From Enterococcus haemoperoxidus ATCC BAA-382 (GTDB lineage: Bacteria > Bacillota > Bacilli > Lactobacillales > Enterococcaceae), in assembly GCF_000407165.1 (NCBI RefSeq), contig NZ_KE136480.1, forward strand, positions 868,001-932,000: a DNA stretch of 64,000 bases. The letters are read 5' to 3'. Position 1 is the first letter of the stretch, and the number at the start of each line of letters is the position of its first letter. This document shows positions 46,931 through 56,480 of this stretch, piece after piece. The position numbers were made by a program, and so were the translations under genes. The notes under the pieces are model-generated. The model was not told the origin of the DNA, did not search any database, and was given only the letters and a program-made list of their open reading frames with translations.

Positions 46931-47650
46931 GTGGAAAAAATGAAGAGAACTATTTTGTTAGGTTTGAGCCTGGTATTTCTGGGGGTGCTAGTAGGGTGTA
47001 ATAATTCCGGTAAATCAAGCGTGGATACGGCTACAACATCATCTAGCAGTAGAGAAACTACAGAGTTGACTACTAGTATTAAAGAAACCACAGAAACCAC
47101 AGAACGAACAACTACGCAATCTAGCATAGTTCAGGAGACAAAAGAAACAGATGCATCACAGGAACAAGCAGGAGAAGAGCAAACAAACGAAGTCATTGAA
47201 TCGATGGACCTTTCTCAAATTCAACAAGGTGATTTCACAAGCCTCAATGGAACTTGGGTAAATGGATTAGGGAATACAATTTTTGTGGAAAACGCTACAA
47301 TGAGTTTTACAGACATTTCTAACCAGAAGCAAGCAGGAGAAATAACAGGGCTAAACGTAGATATTCCCAATCTAAACTCAGCAGATGGAACACCTAATTT
47401 AGTATCATATATGGGCGATAGTAACAAAGTTAAGTCCTATGAACAGCAATTAGGACTTGAAGAAAATCAAGGATTTATTTCTTTAAGAAGTAATCTCCCT
47501 GGTGCAGTAATCTATGTATCATTTTTGCCCAAAGGTGTAATGGGCGATATAATAGAGGGAGATATAAGCAGGGATAAAATTGTTGCGGTGGGTACGCAAA
47601 ATACCGCGACATCAGTTCGAGCAGAGTATGTCTATTATAAAGCTGACTAA
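46931..47650 (+). CDS. DUF6287-like lipoprotein
   Basis: 239 residues from the GTG at 46931, 7 bp after GGAGG; the ATG at 46940 is too far. Signal peptide ILLGLSLVFLGVLVGCNN with lipobox, a Ser/Thr/Glu-rich linker (residues 30-85), then MDLSQIQQGDFTSLNGTWVN, the start pattern of DUF6287 domains in streptococcal and enterococcal lipoproteins. Function unknown. A terminator with AAGTGGGTGCTTTTTTT follows near 47710. Confidence 0.8.
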   Translation: MEKMKRTILLGLSLVFLGVLVGCNNSGKSSVDTATTSSSSRETTELTTSIKETTETTERTTTQSSIVQETKETDASQEQAGEEQTNEVIESMDLSQIQQGDFTSLNGTWVNGLGNTIFVENATMSFTDISNQKQAGEITGLNVDIPNLNSADGTPNLVSYMGDSNKVKSYEQQLGLEENQGFISLRSNLPGAVIYVSFLPKGVMGDIIEGDISRDKIVAVGTQNTATSVRAEYVYYKAD

Positions 47651-47816
47651 GTTGTTAGGATACCTTGATAACAAAACAGTGGGATATCTTATATGAAGTA
47701 CCTACAAAAAGTGGGTGCTTTTTTTATACTGTTTTTTTCGTACTTACTAAATCTCGGTAGTAAAAAAGAAAAAGCGCTCTATTTCTAGATGCGCTTAAAA
47801 CAACTATATAACCGTA

Positions 47817-48001
47817 TTATTCTGATAAAGGCTCATTTGGTTTCACTTTATAAAACGTCCCTAAAATCTCTCGCACTTTATCAAGAAATCAAAAATCCTG
47901 ATATCGAATTTCGATGGGATCAATTTGTGGATGACTTGTTCTTATTGCTGGATATGTATCAAATAATGATTCAACAAAAAGAAGCCAAATATGATTTTTA
48001 A
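47817..48001. pseudogene. Fused relic: dus 3' end (minus) joined to FMN-reductase 3' end (plus)
   Basis: Minus strand 47882-47817 encodes DKVREILGTFYKVKPNEPLS and stop, homologous to the end of the intact dus gene ([11 protein letters not shown]). Plus strand 47882-48001 encodes QEIKNPDIEFRWDQFVDD and a tail IQQKEAKYDF, close to the end of the FMN reductase at 53.2-53.8 kb. The intact genes lie 1 dus, marR, LLM, FMN reductase in that same order and orientation. So a copied block lost about 3.2 kb from its middle. Confidence 0.8.
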
Positions 48002-48096
48002 GAGGTACTGATAGAGTTTGTACTCTCTTCTTTTTGAAAGAATATATCTTTTATATAGTATAAAAATGGCAGCGAGAACACCTGTAAAATGGTATT

Positions 48097-48267
48097 ATGA
48101 GATTAATATTTCAACATCTTACTCAACTTATGACGGCTTTAGATAATTCTTTAGAAGAGGCTGCCTATTGTTATATCGACTATCTATTAAATCATGACAT
48201 TCAGGTAGTTCATCCATGGTTATGGAAAGCGTATTTGAAATTGCATAGTCATGTGAGGAATGGATAA
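48097..48267 (+). CDS. Possible 56-residue ORF, function unknown
   Basis: Encodes MRLIFQHLTQLMTALDNSLE and then an aromatic tail with HPWLWKAYLKLHSH. There is no clear ribosome site, and the neighbourhood is full of debris, so it may be a fragment. I do not recognise it. Confidence 0.35.
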   Translation: MRLIFQHLTQLMTALDNSLEEAAYCYIDYLLNHDIQVVHPWLWKAYLKLHSHVRNG

Positions 48268-48357
48268 AGAGCACAGTTGTTAGAATAAAAAGTAGTTATT
48301 CAATCAAACGAATAATATACTATTTCAGATAAATGCATCAAAATGAATGAGGAAAAT

Positions 48358-48392
48358 AAAAAGCCTTCAATTACTTGAAGGTTTTTTTGTCA
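48358..48392. terminator. Isolated terminator hairpin
   Basis: AAAGCCTTCAA-TTAC-TTGAAGGTTTTTTT. No gene directly before it on the plus strand except the possible ORF at 48097. 48393-48634 is extremely AT-rich and shows no gene. Confidence 0.65.
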
Positions 48393-48634
48393 GTTTTAAA
48401 ATCGAATAGCTTAGATTCCTTGTTGAGATAAGTTGTATAGAGAGATTATTATTTTTTTTAGAAAAAATTTTAAAAAAAAAGGATTTTTAAATAAAGAAAT
48501 GTTGTATCATGATAAATAAGTTTTTCAATAAAGTATTCTTAGAGTGAAAAAAAAGAAATTCGTTTAAAAATCTAATGTGTATATTTAGTATAGTGTGTTT
48601 GGAAAATGGATATAATAAAGAAGGTGACTAGAAA

Positions 48635-50125
48635 ATGAGATTATTTTTAGATGATATTTATGATAGAAAAATGAAAATACTTAGCATGATTAACAATAGT
48701 AAACAAGAAGTAAGCATTAAAGATATTGTAAATGAAACGGGTTTAGTGTCAAGAACGGTTTCAATGATAGTTAAGCAATTTGAACAAGAGCTGGATGAAG
48801 ATGTGTTTAAAGTTAACTACACGAATAACATAATTAAAAATGTTTACGCTACGAATATAGATATAAATGCGATAGGACGTAAGTACCTACTACAATCAAT
48901 AATGTACAAAATCATTGAACAAATATTTCTTTATGAAAAAATTGATGTTAGCAAATTTTGTGAGACAGAGTATATAAGTCAGCCAACTTTTTCAAGGCGT
49001 AGAAAAAAATTAAAAAAAATTCTTCAAGAGTGTGGATTAAATCTATCCAGGGAAAATAGAATTATCGGAGAGGAATTACGGATAAGAAATTTTTATTTTC
49101 AATTTTTTTCTAAAGCGTCAAACACATGGTTATTTAGGCCACAAGAGTTTCACGAATTAAATGATTACTTTTCTCAAAGAATTGTTGAATGGGAAAACAA
49201 AAGTGTGATTCAACAGTATCATATTAGTTTAATTACGTATATTAGTATTGTTCGATCCAAACAACGAAATTTTACGAATAATAAAAAATTAATAGAACTC
49301 TCAAAAAAAAGGATAAACTCTCCTAATTTAAAAACGCTATTTGATTATTTCTCAAAAAGTAAAAATAAAACGAATGAACAAATTTGGTCTGAAGCAAGTG
49401 CAACATTGTTTATTCTTTATAAGGAAAAAATTTTTAACGACCCTTTAGAAGTAGAGCAGTATGAAATGTTTTTTTCAAAAGAGCACTTTTCTTTCATAGA
49501 ACATAGTAATATTTTTGTCAAAAAAATTATAAATGCTTTTTTTGATGAATCGACTGATAGATATTTATATTTAAGAGTCAGGCAAGAGATCGATTTATAT
49601 CATCTGATTGTAAAAACTTGCTTTATCGACTCAAAAAAGTTTGATTATGTTTATGATGAAAGAGTATATACGAACATGGATCAATTTGAAAAAACAATAC
49701 GAGAAAAAACAATAAGGATTTTTCAGCAGTTAAAAAAAACACATTATAGTGAATTTTTTAAACAGATTCCTAAATATATCACAGAAACAGCTTTGATTGA
49801 TTACATATATTTTTCCATTTACGCATTGTTTGTTGAGTTGAAAAATTCAGAATCCCAGTCTATTAAAATTTTTGTTCAAGATGCAGATATTACTATGAGT
49901 AATTTGCTAAAACAAAAAATCAGCTGCTTTTTTGGGAGTAAAGTAAAGTGTGTAGATCGATTAGATTTAAATCCAGATCTTATAATTACAGATACAAATA
50001 TAGTCTTTGCTGACAAGCAAGTAGAACAAGTTTATATTAATAGGGTATCAGAATTTGATTTTTTGGTAGAAAATATAGAACGAAAGATACTAGAAAAACA
50101 TAGTAAGGAAAAGAGGGAACTTTAA
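48635..50125 (+). CDS. Mga-like transcription regulator
   Basis: 496 residues, very AT-rich and Lys/Asn/Phe-rich compared with core genes. Residues 10-60 form a winged helix (ILSMINNSKQEVSIKDIV; GLVSRTVSMIVKQFEQEL), a second one follows near 95-145 (YISQPTFSRRRKKLKKIL), then a long helical region and an end resembling the PTS EIIB-like domain of Mga/AtxA (IKIFVQDADITMSNLLKQ; NPDLIITDTNIVFA). Mga-type factors control virulence or surface genes. No obvious target adjoins it. GAAGGTGAC ribosome site. Confidence 0.75.
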   Translation: MRLFLDDIYDRKMKILSMINNSKQEVSIKDIVNETGLVSRTVSMIVKQFEQELDEDVFKVNYTNNIIKNVYATNIDINAIGRKYLLQSIMYKIIEQIFLYEKIDVSKFCETEYISQPTFSRRRKKLKKILQECGLNLSRENRIIGEELRIRNFYFQFFSKASNTWLFRPQEFHELNDYFSQRIVEWENKSVIQQYHISLITYISIVRSKQRNFTNNKKLIELSKKRINSPNLKTLFDYFSKSKNKTNEQIWSEASATLFILYKEKIFNDPLEVEQYEMFFSKEHFSFIEHSNIFVKKIINAFFDESTDRYLYLRVRQEIDLYHLIVKTCFIDSKKFDYVYDERVYTNMDQFEKTIREKTIRIFQQLKKTHYSEFFKQIPKYITETALIDYIYFSIYALFVELKNSESQSIKIFVQDADITMSNLLKQKISCFFGSKVKCVDRLDLNPDLIITDTNIVFADKQVEQVYINRVSEFDFLVENIERKILEKHSKEKREL

Positions 50126-50357
50126 AATACATAAGAAATGATCATTCATTTTTAAAAGAAATATAGTTCTTTATTGAGCCGTCGATTATTTTGAATTGTT
50201 AAATAAGTACAATGCAAGGAAAAAATTTATTTGAAGCGATCAAAATTAAATAGAGCAAGTTAGCTAAGTATGCCTGATAAAGAGAATCGTAAAAATTAAA
50301 TCAAGTATTATGATTGAACTTTGGACCAACTTATTCTTACTCTATATTTGTTTAATT

Positions 50358-50402
50358 CTATGCTTATCAAAAGTCCTTAAAGTCTTTTGATAAGCTTTTT
50401 TG
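50358..50402. terminator. Terminator in the gap after the Mga-like gene
   Basis: GCTTATCAAAAG pairs with CTTTTGATAAGC, then TTTTTT. The rest of 50126-50472 shows nothing I can support. Confidence 0.75.
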
Positions 50403-50472
50403 AATCAATCTATGTAGATAAAAAAACACTCTCCATTTCTGAAAAGTGTATGAACTTTCATCATAACAAGAA

Positions 50473-51468
50473 TTAATTCTCTAGTTGCTCGGGCAACGAA
50501 TCACTTGAGTCATCCATGTAAAATGCCCCCAAAATCTCACGAACTTCATCCGTCGATTTCGTCCCCATCAATTTAACACGCAAATCACTAGCGCCAGGAA
50601 ATCCCTTCACATAAATCTTAAAGAAACGGTGCAAACCAACGATCGAGCGTGGAACCATTTCTGCATAATGATCCTGTAAATCAAGTTGCATCTCTAATAA
50701 TCCAAGCAACTCTTTCGGCGAATGCTCTTTTGGTTCTTTTTCAAACGCATATGGATTCTTAAAAATTCCGCGGCCGATCATAATGCCATCTACACCATAT
50801 TGTTCTGCCAGCTTTAATCCTGTTCGACGATCAGGAATATCACCATTGATTGTAATCAGTGTTTGTGGCGCAATGCGATCACGGATTTCCATGATTTGAG
50901 GAATCAAGTCCCAATGGGCATCGACTTTACTCATTTCATTCCGTGTCCGTAAGTGAACAGAAAGATTGGCAATATCCTGCTTTAATAGGTGTGTGATCCA
51001 ATCCTCCATTTCAGCAATTTCCGCATAGCCGATCCGTGTTTTTACACTAACAGGTAATCCACCAGCTTTGGCTGCTTCAATCAGTTCAGCTGCTACTTCT
51101 GGTCGTAAAATAAGACCGCTCCCTTTTCCGCGTCCGGCTACATTAGGGACAGGACACCCCATATTGATGTCGACACCTTTAAAACCCATTTCGGCTAATC
51201 CAAGGCTCATCTCTCTAAAGAACTCAGGTTTGTCACCCCAAATATGAGCGACCATCGGCTGTTCATCTTCGGTAAAAATGAGACGTCCACGCACGCTCTC
51301 CTTACCATCTGGGTGGCAATAACTATCCGAATTCGTAAATTCAGTAAAAAAGACATCAGGTGCGCCTGCTTCTTTGACAACATGGCGAAAGACAACGTCG
51401 GTCACATCTTCCATCGGTGCTAAAATAAAAAAAGGCTTTGGTAGTTCTGCCCAAAAATTATTCATCAT
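50473..51468 (-). CDS. dus: tRNA-dihydrouridine synthase
   Basis: FMN enzyme reducing uridines in tRNA. 331 residues. [15 protein letters not shown] at the N-terminus, FMN/active-site block [21 protein letters not shown] with the catalytic Cys, SVKTRIGY, and [11 protein letters not shown] plus [15 protein letters not shown]. The start could be either of two adjacent ATGs (51468 or 51465). The first is 7 bp from GGAGA. Convergent with nothing; a diverged 3' fragment of a dus gene lies at 47.8 kb. Confidence 0.93.
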   Translation of the reverse strand: MMNNFWAELPKPFFILAPMEDVTDVVFRHVVKEAGAPDVFFTEFTNSDSYCHPDGKESVRGRLIFTEDEQPMVAHIWGDKPEFFREMSLGLAEMGFKGVDINMGCPVPNVAGRGKGSGLILRPEVAAELIEAAKAGGLPVSVKTRIGYAEIAEMEDWITHLLKQDIANLSVHLRTRNEMSKVDAHWDLIPQIMEIRDRIAPQTLITINGDIPDRRTGLKLAEQYGVDGIMIGRGIFKNPYAFEKEPKEHSPKELLGLLEMQLDLQDHYAEMVPRSIVGLHRFFKIYVKGFPGASDLRVKLMGTKSTDEVREILGAFYMDDSSDSLPEQLEN

Positions 51469-51619
51469 TCTATACTCTCCACTCTATTGCTTTCGGTTAT
51501 GTTCTGAAAAACATACTCATTATACTAATAATACTAGAAAGAATCAAAGGGAAGAACTGTACTTCAGCTAAGGTTAGTGTTAGTCGTAATACAAGTTAAA
51601 GATAGAAAGTAAAAATAGT

Positions 51620-51648
51620 TTGCTTATTTTTAGTAAGTATATTATACT
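51620..51648 (+). promoter_or_regulatory. Promoter of the MarR operon
   Basis: TTGCTT (51620-51625), 17-bp spacer, TATACT (51643-51648). Confidence 0.7.
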
Positions 51649-51657
51649 AGCGTTATC

Positions 51658-51673
51658 AGTTTAGTTCTAAACT
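51658..51673. promoter_or_regulatory. Operator-like dyad of the MarR operon
   Basis: AGTTTAG-TT-CTAAACT, perfect 7-bp arms, right after the promoter and 18 bp before the marR start: the usual place for MarR autoregulation. Confidence 0.6.
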
Positions 51674-51691
51674 AAAGAGAGGTTCAGAAAA

Positions 51692-52117
51692 ATGGAAAAA
51701 CTATCACTTACAGAAAAAGTAAAATTAAGTTGTTGGATGTCCATCTTGCAGTTTGTTCAAAAGAGTAATCTTCAGTCCAATGAGTTTCTAAAACAATATG
51801 ACCTAAATGCTTCAAAATTCGATATGCTTCATCAGATTCAGGAAAATCAACCAATCACGCAAAAGGAGCTAGGAGAGAAATTACTTATCTCCAAGGGTGG
51901 TGTTTCGCAAATGATCAAACAGTTTGAAGCGGATGGCTGGATCACACGCCAACAGGAGTGGAAGGAAAAATACATTTCCTTGACCGCTAGAGGGCAAGAA
52001 CAACTAGATAATTGTTTTATTGCCCAAAGTAAGCTGCAAGCATCCGCATTTGATAATTTAACGAAACAAGAAGTCCTTCAATTAGCAAAAATCAGTAAAA
52101 AATTGATGAAATCATAA
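51692..52117 (+). CDS. MarR-family regulator
   Basis: 141 residues with the winged helix ITQKELGEKLLISKGGVSQMIKQFEADGWI and wing WKEKYISLTARG. GAGAGG ribosome site. No cysteine placed as in OhrR-type peroxide sensors (the only Cys are near residues 16 and 110). It heads an operon with a flavin-dependent oxidoreductase and an FMN reductase, so it probably represses them until a quinone-like or electrophilic compound appears. Confidence 0.88.
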   Translation: MEKLSLTEKVKLSCWMSILQFVQKSNLQSNEFLKQYDLNASKFDMLHQIQENQPITQKELGEKLLISKGGVSQMIKQFEADGWITRQQEWKEKYISLTARGQEQLDNCFIAQSKLQASAFDNLTKQEVLQLAKISKKLMKS

Positions 52118-52151
52118 CAATAGTTAGAGAATAAAAAAGGAGTGTAGGAAA

Positions 52152-53231
52152 ATGAATAAAAAAATGAACGAAAAATTCGGAATCGATTCTTCAAAAGGCA
52201 TGGAAATCGGGTTATATTCATTAGGAGATCACGTTAAAAATCCAATGACAGGGAAGCTGATCAGCGAGCAACAACGAATCAATGACATTATCGAAGCGGC
52301 AAAATTTGCTGATGAAGCAGGTATCGACGTGTTTGGTGTTGGCGAAAGTCATCAAAGTCATTTTATCGGACAAGCGAACCAAGTGATTTTATCGGCAATC
52401 GCAGCGCAAACAAAAGATATTAAAATTTCTAGCTCAGTGACAGTTTTAAGTACTAACGATCCAGTCCGAGTGTATGAAGAATATGCCACGCTAGATTTAA
52501 TTTCAAATGGTCGCGCTGAAATCGTGGCTGGTCGTGGTTCACGTGTGGGTGTTTATGAACTTCTTGGATTTGATTTAAAAGATTATGAAGAATTGTTTGA
52601 AGAAAAAATGCACTTGTTAAAATTATTGAATGAAGCGGCACCAAATGAACGAATGAACTGGGAAGGTGCATTTCGTGCGCCGCTACAAAATGCAGAAATT
52701 TTACCTCAACCGCTTCGTGGCCAATTACCTGTTTGGCGTGCAGTGGGTGGTCCAGCAGATAGTGCTATCAAGGCTGGATTAGATGGTATTCCAATGATGT
52801 TGACGACATTAGCAGGACCTGCACCGATTTTCAAGCGGGCAGTGGATGCGTATCGTTTATCTCTAACAGAAGCAGGGTATGATGAAAAAGAATTTCCACT
52901 TGCAACAACAAGTTTATTTTATGTTGCAGAGACTGGTAGCCAAGCGCGGAAAGAAATGTATCCATTCTTAAATGCCGGTTGGTCAGCGATTCGTGGTGGA
53001 ACGTATCCAAAACAACATTTTGCTCAATCACAAGATACCAGAGATACGCTAATGGTTGGAGGCGTCAATGAAATTATCGAGAAGATGCTTTATCAATACG
53101 AGTTATACGGACATCAACGTTTTATGGCGCAAATCGATTTTGGTGGTGTGCCGCTTGATCTAGTGAAGAAAAATATTGAATTGATTGCGACAAAAGTGAT
53201 GCCGGAAGTTAAAAAGTATACCAAAGAATAA
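52152..53231 (+). CDS. LLM-class flavin-dependent oxidoreductase
   Basis: Bacterial-luciferase-like monooxygenase or reductase of 359 residues. Features: MEIGLYSLGDH at the N-terminus, GVGESHQSHFIGQANQVILS, SSSVTVLSTNDPVRVYEEYATLD (only in part here), GRAEIVAGRGSRVGVYELLG, and the C-terminal RFMAQIDFGGVP. AAGGAG ribosome site. Works with reduced flavin, which the next gene can supply. Substrate unknown. Confidence 0.88.
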   Translation: MNKKMNEKFGIDSSKGMEIGLYSLGDHVKNPMTGKLISEQQRINDIIEAAKFADEAGIDVFGVGESHQSHFIGQANQVILSAIAAQTKDIKISSSVTVLSTNDPVRVYEEYATLDLISNGRAEIVAGRGSRVGVYELLGFDLKDYEELFEEKMHLLKLLNEAAPNERMNWEGAFRAPLQNAEILPQPLRGQLPVWRAVGGPADSAIKAGLDGIPMMLTTLAGPAPIFKRAVDAYRLSLTEAGYDEKEFPLATTSLFYVAETGSQARKEMYPFLNAGWSAIRGGTYPKQHFAQSQDTRDTLMVGGVNEIIEKMLYQYELYGHQRFMAQIDFGGVPLDLVKKNIELIATKVMPEVKKYTKE

Positions 53232-53243
53232 GGTGGGATTTTT

Positions 53244-53810
53244 ATGAAAATCGTTGCAATAATCGGATCCGCTTTTGGTAGTAAATCAAGAGTGGCTGTT
53301 AATTATACGGTCAATAAAATAAAAGAAGTGCGCAAAGAGGCTGTTGTGGATGTTATTGATTTTTCAGAAATACAATTTCCTTTCGCTGACGGACGGGAAT
53401 ACCTTCAGCATGAAGGCGAAGTTGGGGCAGCCTTGAAAAAAATCATGGAGGCAGATGGCTTGATCATTGGCACGCCGATTTTCCAAGCATCGATGCCAGG
53501 AACATTGAAGAATTTGTTTGATATATTGCCAGTTAACGCTTTCCGAAATAAGGTAGCAGGAATGATCGTCACTGCGGGGTCTGAGAAACATTTTTTGATT
53601 CCTGAGCAACAAATCCGTCCTGTACTAAGCTATATGAAAGCTAATTTAGTGCCAAATTATGTGTTTATTACCGATCAAGATATTATTCGCCAAGAAATCA
53701 AGAATCCCGATATTGAATTTCGATTGGATCGATTTGTGGATGACTTTTTCTTATTGCTGGATACGTATCAAACAATGATTCAGCAAAAAGAAGTAGCGTA
53801 TGATTTTTAA
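53244..53810 (+). CDS. NAD(P)H-dependent FMN reductase
   Basis: 188 residues, flavodoxin-like fold: AIIGSAFGSKSRVAVNY (phosphate loop), ADGLIIGTPIFQASMPGTLKN and IVTAGSEKHF. SsuE/YwqN-type, giving FMNH2 to the LLM enzyme 12 bp upstream. Its last 40 codons are duplicated, diverged, at 47.88-48.0 kb. Confidence 0.88.
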   Translation: MKIVAIIGSAFGSKSRVAVNYTVNKIKEVRKEAVVDVIDFSEIQFPFADGREYLQHEGEVGAALKKIMEADGLIIGTPIFQASMPGTLKNLFDILPVNAFRNKVAGMIVTAGSEKHFLIPEQQIRPVLSYMKANLVPNYVFITDQDIIRQEIKNPDIEFRLDRFVDDFFLLLDTYQTMIQQKEVAYDF

Positions 53811-53833
53811 AATCATACGCTACTTCTTTTTAA

Positions 53834-54445
53834 TTAAAGAGTTGGTGTTGAGTCATTTATTTCTGCTAACGTTGCTTGAACGTCGTCTAGTTCCTGTGGA
53901 GAAAGTTGATGTCCACCGTCTACAAGAAGAAGTTTTACCCAAGTAAATGCTGTTTCGAGTTGGTAAGATAGTTTTAAGACGTCCCCAGCAATGCTTAGCG
54001 TGTCTTGGGCACCTGTTGTTAAGATCAGTTTTGTGTCAGCTGAAGCTTGTGTATATTGGTAGATTAAGTTACTTGGATGAAGTAGAATAACTGTATCTGC
54101 TATGGTAGGTTGTTGCTCTAAAAGCCCTAAAATAAAATTGGCTCCATTTGAATAGCCGAGAAAGATGATTTCTTCATACTCGTGTGTAACAACCGTTGCC
54201 CAATCTTCTGTTAGAAAACTTGAGACCGCTTGATCAAATGCCTCTCTATTTAGTTTCCCGTTTTCTAACGGTGGGAAAAATCGTCTATTTTTATCTGTTC
54301 CAATTGAACCTAGATAGCTTAGTAAACTTGCTGCAGGAAACAATTTTGCAACAGTTGTAAGTAACTGATATTCATTTCCACCAGTACCGTGAAAAGCCAC
54401 AATTAATTGTTTTGAGTCTGCTCCTTTTTGAAAAAAATACTTCAT
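53834..54445 (-). CDS. Alpha/beta hydrolase, MhqD-like esterase
   Basis: 203 residues, cytoplasmic. FHGTGGNEYQL (oxyanion loop), nucleophile FLGYSNGANFILG, acid in GAQDTLSIAG and His in VDGGHQLSPQE. Phospholipase/carboxylesterase family. Divergent from a ring-cleaving dioxygenase gene, as in mhqD/mhqO pairs that defend against methylhydroquinone and catechol. Only 40 bp separate the two start codons. Confidence 0.82.
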   Translation of the reverse strand: MKYFFQKGADSKQLIVAFHGTGGNEYQLLTTVAKLFPAASLLSYLGSIGTDKNRRFFPPLENGKLNREAFDQAVSSFLTEDWATVVTHEYEEIIFLGYSNGANFILGLLEQQPTIADTVILLHPSNLIYQYTQASADTKLILTTGAQDTLSIAGDVLKLSYQLETAFTWVKLLLVDGGHQLSPQELDDVQATLAEINDSTPTL

Positions 54446-54485
54446 TAAAAAACCTCCGATTATGTAATAGAAAGGAAAATAATCT

Positions 54486-55466
54486 ATGCCTGCACGTATT
54501 CATCATATTTCGATTATAAACCGTTATATCGAGCCAACATTTAACTTTTATCATAATATACTTGGATTGAAATTACTATTAAAAACGATCAATCAAGATG
54601 ACCATAAGATGTATCACTTATTTTTTTCAGATGACCGTCAAAGAGTAGGTACAGAACTGACCTTTTTTGAAATCAGAGAAGGTGTAGAGCAGACATTTGG
54701 AACGAATACGATTGAACGAACAGTTTTAAAAGTACCAACGGTGGAATCTCTTGATTTTTGGCAAGTCTATTTGGAAGAAAAGGGGATTTGTCAATATGGG
54801 ATCGAGCTGTTTAATGGGCGACCGATTCTTCGATTTGAGGCACCAGATAATACGCAACTAGCCTTAACGCCACTAAGATCATTTGAGAACATAGAAGATT
54901 ATTTTCCCTACGTACAAGAGACTGTTCCAGCTGAACATGCTATTTTAGGCATTGATGCAATTCAGTTGAGAGTTCAATATGCGGACGCTAGTGAAAAAGA
55001 ATTATTGACCCTAGACTGGCAAGTGAAAGGTCAAACATCATTTTTTACGAGTGATAATCAAGTGACGATATTGGATAATCAAGATGATCGATTTTATCAA
55101 GAAGTCCATATTATTCAAGATCGAATAAATCCAATTGCCGAACCAGGGATTGGCGGCGTTCATCATGTTGCGTTCGGGGTACATTCTATTGAACGGTTAA
55201 GAGAAGTCGACCAAGCGTTAGAGCAGCGGAATTTTATCAATTCAGGTATTAAAAATAGAGAGTTTTTCCAGTCGCTTTATTATCGTGAACCAAATCAATT
55301 ACTGTTTGAGGTAGCGACAGAAGAGGGTCATTTATCATCTGAAGTTTATGCAAATCAAAGCCATGATTTTCAAAAAATCCCACTGTATCTTCCAAATTAT
55401 TTAAATGATCAACGTGAGAAGATCGAACAACTATTGAGCGTCCAAAAACATACTGATAGTAAATGA
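54486..55466 (+). CDS. Ring-cleaving dioxygenase, MhqO-like (VOC fold)
   Basis: 326 residues with two vicinal-oxygen-chelate halves: IHHISIINRYIEPTFNFYHNILGL (in part) at the start and GGVHHVAFGVHSIERL in the second half. Metal ligands are the His of each HHxxF/S and a Glu in LLFEVATEEGH. Family role is cleavage of hydroquinone- or catechol-type rings. With the esterase and the MarR operon it suggests a quinone-detoxifying neighbourhood, fitting an organism with quinone-based EET, though that link is inference. Confidence 0.85.
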   Translation: MPARIHHISIINRYIEPTFNFYHNILGLKLLLKTINQDDHKMYHLFFSDDRQRVGTELTFFEIREGVEQTFGTNTIERTVLKVPTVESLDFWQVYLEEKGICQYGIELFNGRPILRFEAPDNTQLALTPLRSFENIEDYFPYVQETVPAEHAILGIDAIQLRVQYADASEKELLTLDWQVKGQTSFFTSDNQVTILDNQDDRFYQEVHIIQDRINPIAEPGIGGVHHVAFGVHSIERLREVDQALEQRNFINSGIKNREFFQSLYYREPNQLLFEVATEEGHLSSEVYANQSHDFQKIPLYLPNYLNDQREKIEQLLSVQKHTDSK

Positions 55467-55472
55467 TAGAAA

Positions 55473-55523
55473 AACTAGGAGCCATGTCTTTTATTGGGTT
55501 AAAGACATGGTTCCTAGTTTTTT
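55473..55523. terminator. Bidirectional terminator
   Basis: AAAAACTAGGAGCCATGTCTTT pairs with AAAGACATGGTTCCTAGTTTTT (arms about 55472-55493 and 55502-55523), one mismatch. Confidence 0.85.
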
Positions 55524-55524
55524 A

Positions 55525-56328
55525 TTAAACAACTGTCCATTCATTAAGTGTTTTACCGTTGGCATCGACGAGTTCTAGCCAGCTATTTGTTCCGCCAAAA
55601 TACAAAAACAAGCCCACTTCATTGACACTTTTTAAAATGATATCTTCAGTTGTAACGAAATTTTTCACTTTATCTTGATGATCTTCTCGAATTCTTTGTC
55701 CCATTTTTGCGGAAAATCCTAGAGAGCCATCTTTATTAAGTGGCGGTTCTGCCATCATTGTTGCGCCAGCTTTTAGAAGCATTTCATTACGCTTATGCCA
55801 AAGTGCGGTGGCTTTGCTTTCCCTAGTATCGATAGAAAATTCAATTTGGCTGACTTCCTTTGTCCACTTGTGACGCGCTTTTGCAGGTTTTGACTTGGCT
55901 TTTTTAGGTTCCTCATGATGTTTTAGGTGATAACCAAATGTTTCAAGTACCAAAAGAACTTGGTCTTTATAAGCTGTGACTGTTTTTTCATAACTTGTTG
56001 GAATTTTTGTTTCTAGCTCAGGTATAGTAGCAAGTTTGATGTCGTTCTCAATTGCTTCTGTGATGAATTGTTGGACTAAATAGTTTAGCTCGATGTCCCA
56101 TGATGGAGCGATCGTGATGATTTTATGGAAATCTAATTCGCTTTTGAATGTGCCTACGGAAGATTTTCCTATTGAAGTAATGATGTTATTTTTTAGTAAA
56201 ATATAAACTACAGGTCGATCTAGTGTGATTGATTCGCTGTTGTCCAATATATTAATAACGTCTTGGTGGTCATTAAATGCAATGGTTGTTTTGTTCTCTG
56301 CGATAAGGACAGATAATTTGATTTCCAT
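55525..56328 (-). CDS. GIY-YIG-like / DUF4357-like protein
   Basis: 267 residues. N-terminal part has VVYILLKNNIITSIGKSSVG, weakly like a GIY-YIG nuclease core, with SWDIELNYLVQQFITEAIEN. After a Lys-rich linker (KKAKSKPAKARHK) comes a domain with ALWHKRNEMLLKAGATMM and SLGFSAKMGQRIREDH, like DUF4357. Such proteins are of unknown function. Own gene, with a terminator shared with the dioxygenase gene near 55475-55520 (AACTAGGAGCCATGTCTTT dyad). Confidence 0.6.
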   Translation of the reverse strand: MEIKLSVLIAENKTTIAFNDHQDVINILDNSESITLDRPVVYILLKNNIITSIGKSSVGTFKSELDFHKIITIAPSWDIELNYLVQQFITEAIENDIKLATIPELETKIPTSYEKTVTAYKDQVLLVLETFGYHLKHHEEPKKAKSKPAKARHKWTKEVSQIEFSIDTRESKATALWHKRNEMLLKAGATMMAEPPLNKDGSLGFSAKMGQRIREDHQDKVKNFVTTEDIILKSVNEVGLFLYFGGTNSWLELVDANGKTLNEWTVV

Positions 56329-56480
56329 GTTAAGCTCCTTTAGAAACTAGATTTATAGGTAGTATTTATTTTCTTTATTGAAGTATTACTTATGTTTGAT
56401 TTTAGCATGAAAATAAAAATAAATCTTTTGACAGAAGTTTATCCATTGACAATTTTAAATAATCGCAGTATGATTTAAAT

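Noticed and set aside
50126-50472. Possible small gene in the gap after the Mga-like gene
   Set aside because: Only a terminator hairpin is supported; no ORF with a ribosome site.
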